This document shows, one piece after another, positions 60,771 through 64,000 of a stretch of DNA of 64,000 bases. Source of the stretch: Flavobacterium terrigena. Lineage in GTDB: Bacteria > Bacteroidota > Bacteroidia > Flavobacteriales > Flavobacteriaceae. The position numbers and the translations under genes were made by a program. The notes under the pieces were generated by a model. It ran no database searches. It had not been told where the DNA came from and saw only the letters and a list, made by a program, of their open reading frames with translations. Within the stretch, counting starts at the first letter, position 1. Each line of letters opens with the position of its first letter. The DNA is taken from assembly GCF_900108955.1 (NCBI RefSeq), contig NZ_FNYA01000001.1, forward strand, positions 434,001-498,000, read 5' to 3'.

Positions 60771-60898
60771 TTTCAATCATCAAGTTTCAATCATCAAAAT
60801 TTGAACAAAAAGGATTCAATTAGAATCTGAAAAAAGTTCAGATTAAATCAAAAAACGAAATCCTGACGTTTTCAGGACTAACAAAAAAATGACAACAA

Positions 60899-61228
60899 AT
60901 GAACATTGAAAACACAAAAGCACAAATGCGAAAAGGTGTTTTAGAGTTCTGCATCTTATCTGTTTTAAAAGAAAAAGACGCTTACACATCTGAAATTTTA
61001 GACACTTTAAAAACCGCTAAATTGCTTGTAGTTGAAGGAACAGTTTATCCTTTACTAACAAGATTAAAAAACGATAACTTATTAAATTATCGTTGGGAAG
61101 AATCAACTTCTGGGCCACCAAGAAAATATTATGGATTAACAGAAGAGGGGAAAGAATTTTTAAAAGAATTAAACAACACTTGGAACGAATTGTCTGGTGC
61201 TGTAAACACAATAACTAATCAAAACTAA
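60899..61228 (+). CDS. PadR-family transcriptional regulator
   Basis: A 109-residue winged-helix protein with the PadR pattern: MRKGVLEFCILSVLKEKDAYTSEIL with the helix-turn-helix, VVEGTVYPLLTRLKNDNLL as recognition helix, and SGPPRKYYGLTEEGKEFL as the wing. In Bacteroidota such genes commonly sit next to PspC genes and repress the operon. Here pspC starts 7 bp after its stop. Paired palindromes around the promoter suggest autoregulation. Confidence 0.9.
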   Translation: MNIENTKAQMRKGVLEFCILSVLKEKDAYTSEILDTLKTAKLLVVEGTVYPLLTRLKNDNLLNYRWEESTSGPPRKYYGLTEEGKEFLKELNNTWNELSGAVNTITNQN

Positions 61229-61234
61229 CAGGTC

Positions 61235-62971
61235 ATGAACAAAACAACAAGTATAAATTTAGGAGGATATTTTTTTCATATAGATGAAGATGCCTTTAAA
61301 AAATTAAGCAATTACTTTGATGCGGTCAGAAGATCATTGTCTCCAGACGGTAGAGAAGAAATTATTAAGGATATAGAAAGTAGAATTTCTGAAATTTTTA
61401 CAGAAAAACTAGGAACTACTAAGCAAGTAATTGGTTTAAAAGAAGTTGACGATGTTATTGCTATTATGGGACAACCAGAAGACTATAAAATTGAAGATGA
61501 AACACCAAAAAACGAATATTATTCAAGCTATTCTAACTCAGGTTCTACAACAAAAAAATTATACAGAGATAAAGAAAACTCTTTATTAGGTGGTGTAATG
61601 TCAGGCTTAGGTCATTATTTCGGAGTTGATCCTTTATGGTTAAGAATAATAATGGTTATCTTATTTTTCGGATTTGGAACTGGTTTAGTATTATATGTAA
61701 TTTTATGGGTTTTAGTTCCTGAAGCAACGACAACCTCTCAAAAATTAGAAATGAGAGGGGAACCGATTAACATTTCAAATATTGAGAAAAAAGTAAAGGA
61801 AGGTTTTAGCGAAATTTCAGATAAATTCTCCAACTTAGACCATGACAAAATTGCTGCAAATGCAAGATATGGAGCAGAAAAAGTTGGATCTACATTGAGT
61901 GATATCATTGTAACTTTATTTAAAGCTTTCGGAAAAGTTGTTGGGTTTTTCATCGTACTTTTCGCTACAATTACATTTTTAAGTGTAGTAGTTGGTTCAG
62001 TAGTTTTATTGTTCTCTTCTACATTACCAGAAATTATGTTGCATGACAATATTCATACCCCATTTAATTTTGATGTACCACTTTGGGCTCAAGGATTATT
62101 GTTATTGTTCTCTGTAGGAATTCCGTTATTTTTCTTTGTATTAGTGGGTTTAAGATTATTAATTCCAAATACAAAATCAATTGGAAGTTATGCAAAATAT
62201 ACATTGTTAGCACTTTGGTTAATTTCAATAGCATCTTTAACAATTGTAGGTATTAATTACGCAACAGAATTAAGTCATGATGGAAAAGTTTCTAAAAAAG
62301 AATTACTTCCAATTGTAGCTTCTGATACGCTTGAAGTAAAATTTGTAACTAACGATTTCTTTTCGAAAAGCAATCATCAAATTTCAAATTTAAGAGTAAC
62401 TCAAGATTCAACGAAACACGATATCATATATTCTAACAACGTAAACTTTCATTTAAAATATACAGATAAAACACAACCTTATATTATAGTTGAAAGAACT
62501 GCACAAGGGAAAAACTTCAATGAAGCTAATAACAGAGCAGAAAAAATTAAATACAACTACAAATTTGTGGGAAAACAATTGCTTTTAGATAATTATTTCT
62601 TAACTGATGTTCAGAATAAATTTAGAGGTCAAGAAGTGGATATTTACTTATACATGCCAGAAGGAATGGTGTATTATCCAAACAAAAATGTAGAACAATA
62701 TTTAAGCGGACATAACTCTGATTATGACTACGGTTACGGACCAGAAGGTTACAGATATAAAGTAACTGAAAACGAGTTAAAATGTTTAGATTGTCCTCCA
62801 AGTACGGAAAATGATGAAGAAGATACACAAATTGAAAATATTTCTGGAGAAATAATTGGTGATAACAGAGTAGAAACTACTAAAATTGAAAACGACAGTA
62901 TTGAAAAAGTCTCAGTTAAAGTAAATGGAAAAGAGATCATTAACACGGAAGTGAGAAAATCTAAAAACTAA
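61235..62971 (+). CDS. PspC-domain envelope-stress membrane protein
   Basis: A 578-residue membrane protein. Residues 1-90 resemble the HAAS-like cytoplasmic module (FDAVRRSLSPDGREEIIKDI). Residues 105-170 are the PspC domain (LGGVMSGLGHYFGVDPLWLR, then a hydrophobic helix ending VLVPEA). Three more membrane helices (230-350) follow, then a C-terminal extracytoplasmic beta-rich domain of about 220 residues ending in acidic text. PspC proteins sense or respond to inner-membrane stress. Co-transcribed with padR; a small peptide gene follows about 100 bp downstream. Confidence 0.88.
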   Translation: MNKTTSINLGGYFFHIDEDAFKKLSNYFDAVRRSLSPDGREEIIKDIESRISEIFTEKLGTTKQVIGLKEVDDVIAIMGQPEDYKIEDETPKNEYYSSYSNSGSTTKKLYRDKENSLLGGVMSGLGHYFGVDPLWLRIIMVILFFGFGTGLVLYVILWVLVPEATTTSQKLEMRGEPINISNIEKKVKEGFSEISDKFSNLDHDKIAANARYGAEKVGSTLSDIIVTLFKAFGKVVGFFIVLFATITFLSVVVGSVVLLFSSTLPEIMLHDNIHTPFNFDVPLWAQGLLLLFSVGIPLFFFVLVGLRLLIPNTKSIGSYAKYTLLALWLISIASLTIVGINYATELSHDGKVSKKELLPIVASDTLEVKFVTNDFFSKSNHQISNLRVTQDSTKHDIIYSNNVNFHLKYTDKTQPYIIVERTAQGKNFNEANNRAEKIKYNYKFVGKQLLLDNYFLTDVQNKFRGQEVDIYLYMPEGMVYYPNKNVEQYLSGHNSDYDYGYGPEGYRYKVTENELKCLDCPPSTENDEEDTQIENISGEIIGDNRVETTKIENDSIEKVSVKVNGKEIINTEVRKSKN

Positions 62972-63069
62972 TTATTTAACAAAACTTTATACATTTGTTA
63001 AAAGGTAGTTGAGAAAATTTTAATAATTTTACAACACTAAAAAAATCAAAGAACTAAATAAAAAAAATT

Positions 63070-63144
63070 ATGATACAATTTGTAATAAAAGTAATTGATG
63101 TTGCTGTACAATTAGTGATTCAATTCATAGAAAGCATATTTTAG
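63070..63144 (+). CDS. Candidate 24-residue amphipathic membrane peptide
   Basis: An ATG-to-TAG frame reads MIQFVIKVIDVAVQLVIQFI followed by ESIF. Polar residues (Q3, K7, D10, Q14, Q18, E21) recur every 3-4 positions, so a helix would have one polar and one wholly aliphatic face. It lies 98 bp after the PspC gene and before a terminator, with an A-rich sequence before the ATG. No family is recognised. Too short for gene finders; plausible as a real membrane-surface peptide but unproven. Confidence 0.45.
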   Translation: MIQFVIKVIDVAVQLVIQFIESIF

Positions 63145-63205
63145 TACAAAAAACAATAAATTTTTTCGGTAGGGTTTTCCTATAAATTCTACACGCATAT
63201 CATAT

Positions 63206-63234
63206 AAATCCCGATTTTTTTCGGGATTTTTTTT
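63206..63234 (+). terminator. Rho-independent terminator of the padR-pspC operon
   Basis: AAATCCCGA with TCGGGATTT, a six-T loop and a T-tail. The stem is the same as that of the purA terminator (2273). Confidence 0.88.
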
Positions 63235-63236
63235 AA

Positions 63237-63245
63237 TATATTTGC
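63237..63245 (+). promoter_or_regulatory. -7 promoter element of the DUF2807 gene
   Basis: TATATTTGC matches TAnnTTTG and starts three bases after the upstream terminator; the ATG is 24 nt downstream. Confidence 0.7.
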
Positions 63246-63268
63246 CAAACAAAATAAAAAACATAAAA

Positions 63269-64000
63269 ATGACAAAAAAATTTACACTCTTCGTTATCAC
63301 ATTGTTTAGCTTAACTATTGCCTCAGCTCAAGTTAAATTAGAAAAAATTAAAGGTTCAAAAATTGTTACTATTTCAGTAAAAGAAGTGGAATCTTTCGAA
63401 AATGTTGAAATTGAAGAATTTTTAGATGTGTATTTTGTAAAATCAGAAAAACAATCAATTGAAATTGAAGCAGACGACAATTTACACGACATTATTAGTT
63501 ACAACGTTTTAGGAAATACTTTAAAATTAACAGCTTTAAAACAACCAACTGGTGAAAAAAAGGTTGCTATTAGAGTAAACTATACAGATAGCTTAAAAAC
63601 TATTGTAGCCCGTCACGACAGTAAAATAAATGCTATTGCTGATATTAATTTAGAAAACATTACAATTAAGAATTTCGATAGATCACAATCATTTTTAAAC
63701 ATCAGATCTACGAATTTTACTTTAATTATGACAGATAAATCGAAAGCTGAAATTAACGTGAAATCAGATAAAGCTGTTGTTGAATTAAGTAAAGATGCGA
63801 AAGTAAAAGGATTAATTGCGTCACCAGAAGCTAAAATCGATTTATACCAAAAAGCAGACGCTGAAATTGAAGGCGATGCACAAATTGCCAAAATCAGATT
63901 GGACAATAATGCCAATTTAATTGCGAAAAAATTTACGGTAAAGGATATGGAATTGGTTGCAGAAAGCTACACCAAATGCTCTGTAAACGCTCAAAAATCT
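63269..64000 (+). CDS. DUF2807 (head GIN domain) exported protein, 3' end outside window
   Basis: 244 codons are visible and the frame is still open at the window edge. Signal peptide MTKKFTLFVITLFSLTIASA, cleavage before QVKL. The body is a regular beta-helix-like ladder of short strands, typical of the DUF2807 auto-transporter-adhesin/head-GIN domain (SFENVEIEEFLDVYFVKSEK, TIVARHDSKINAIADINLEN). Such proteins are periplasmic or outer-membrane-associated with no known function, and often lie next to PspC genes in Bacteroidota, as here. Confidence 0.85.
   Translation, partial: MTKKFTLFVITLFSLTIASAQVKLEKIKGSKIVTISVKEVESFENVEIEEFLDVYFVKSEKQSIEIEADDNLHDIISYNVLGNTLKLTALKQPTGEKKVAIRVNYTDSLKTIVARHDSKINAIADINLENITIKNFDRSQSFLNIRSTNFTLIMTDKSKAEINVKSDKAVVELSKDAKVKGLIASPEAKIDLYQKADAEIEGDAQIAKIRLDNNANLIAKKFTVKDMELVAESYTKCSVNAQKS

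Noticed and set aside
60568..60783. 71-residue hydrophobic open frame on the minus strand upstream of the DUF4442 gene
   Set aside because: It overlaps the DUF4442 start and the padR promoter region, is rich in Phe/Ile/Tyr as expected from AT-rich spacer read in any frame, and has no family features.

Overview
The window is a low-GC, gene-dense chromosomal segment of a bacterium of the Bacteroidota, most likely a Flavobacterium-like member of the Flavobacteriaceae. Four things point there. Many promoters carry the Bacteroidota -7 element TAnnTTTG. Two large secreted proteins end in the sorting domain of the type IX secretion system (T9SS). The family content is flavobacterial (OstA-like protein, DUF349 protein, 2TM-domain proteins, PadR-PspC pair). 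A carotenoid (crt) operon is present. I see no rRNA, CRISPR array, prophage or intact insertion sequence.

Layout. 1-2.3 kb: 3' end of a RelA/SpoT (p)ppGpp synthetase/hydrolase gene, then fur and purA. 2.4-14.7 kb: a leucine-rich-repeat T9SS cargo, an OstA/LptA-like envelope protein, a class III aminotransferase, a TPR protein behind a sigma-54-like promoter, a DedA protein, aroE, a DUF349 protein, a putative esterase and an ABM-fold protein. 14.9-19.9 kb: a LytS/LytTR two-component operon with four copies of the 2TM domain, then two thioredoxin-fold proteins. 19.9-23.6 kb, minus strand: ctaA, a CCA-adding/poly(A) polymerase-type enzyme, a GxxExxY protein flanked by inverted repeats, and tsaC/sua5.

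23.6-37.7 kb is a surface-glycan (probably lipooligosaccharide) locus of about 14 genes transcribed outward from a divergent promoter region near 31.4 kb. It has glycosyltransferases of several folds, an exostosin-like protein, a WaaP/KdkA-like sugar kinase, a polysaccharide deacetylase, a DegT aminotransferase and a NeuD-like acyltransferase. 37.7-42.2 kb: dapD, an FKBP-like lipoprotein, an S4 RNA-binding protein, a methyltransferase, a phosphoribosyltransferase, aroK, and three tRNA genes (two identical Lys-UUU and Leu-GAG).

42.3-46.1 kb is a carotenoid operon: a MerR regulator with CarH-like B12-binding motifs, crtI, crtB and crtZ. 46-54.5 kb: a PAS histidine kinase, an ABC-F ATPase with a duplicated scrap of its own 3' end just downstream, a DUF2007 protein, a large T9SS cargo, a half-size degenerate DEAD-box protein, and an NtrC-type response regulator that lacks its DNA-binding domain. 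54.5-64 kb: a NatAB-like ABC exporter, grpE-dnaJ behind a second sigma-54-like promoter with a palindromic site upstream, a TIGR01777 epimerase, a DUF4442 protein, and a PadR-PspC envelope-stress locus followed by a 24-residue amphipathic peptide and the 5' part of a DUF2807 gene.

The most noteworthy items are: the GxxExxY gene enclosed by 17-bp inverted repeats; two sigma-54-like promoters in the same window as a helix-turn-helix-less sigma-54 activator; a B12/light-type regulator heading the crt operon; the array of 2TM modules around one kinase; the ABC-F tail remnant; and a set of intergenic patches, each made of a different short degenerate word. No gene-free stretch exceeds about 300 bases.
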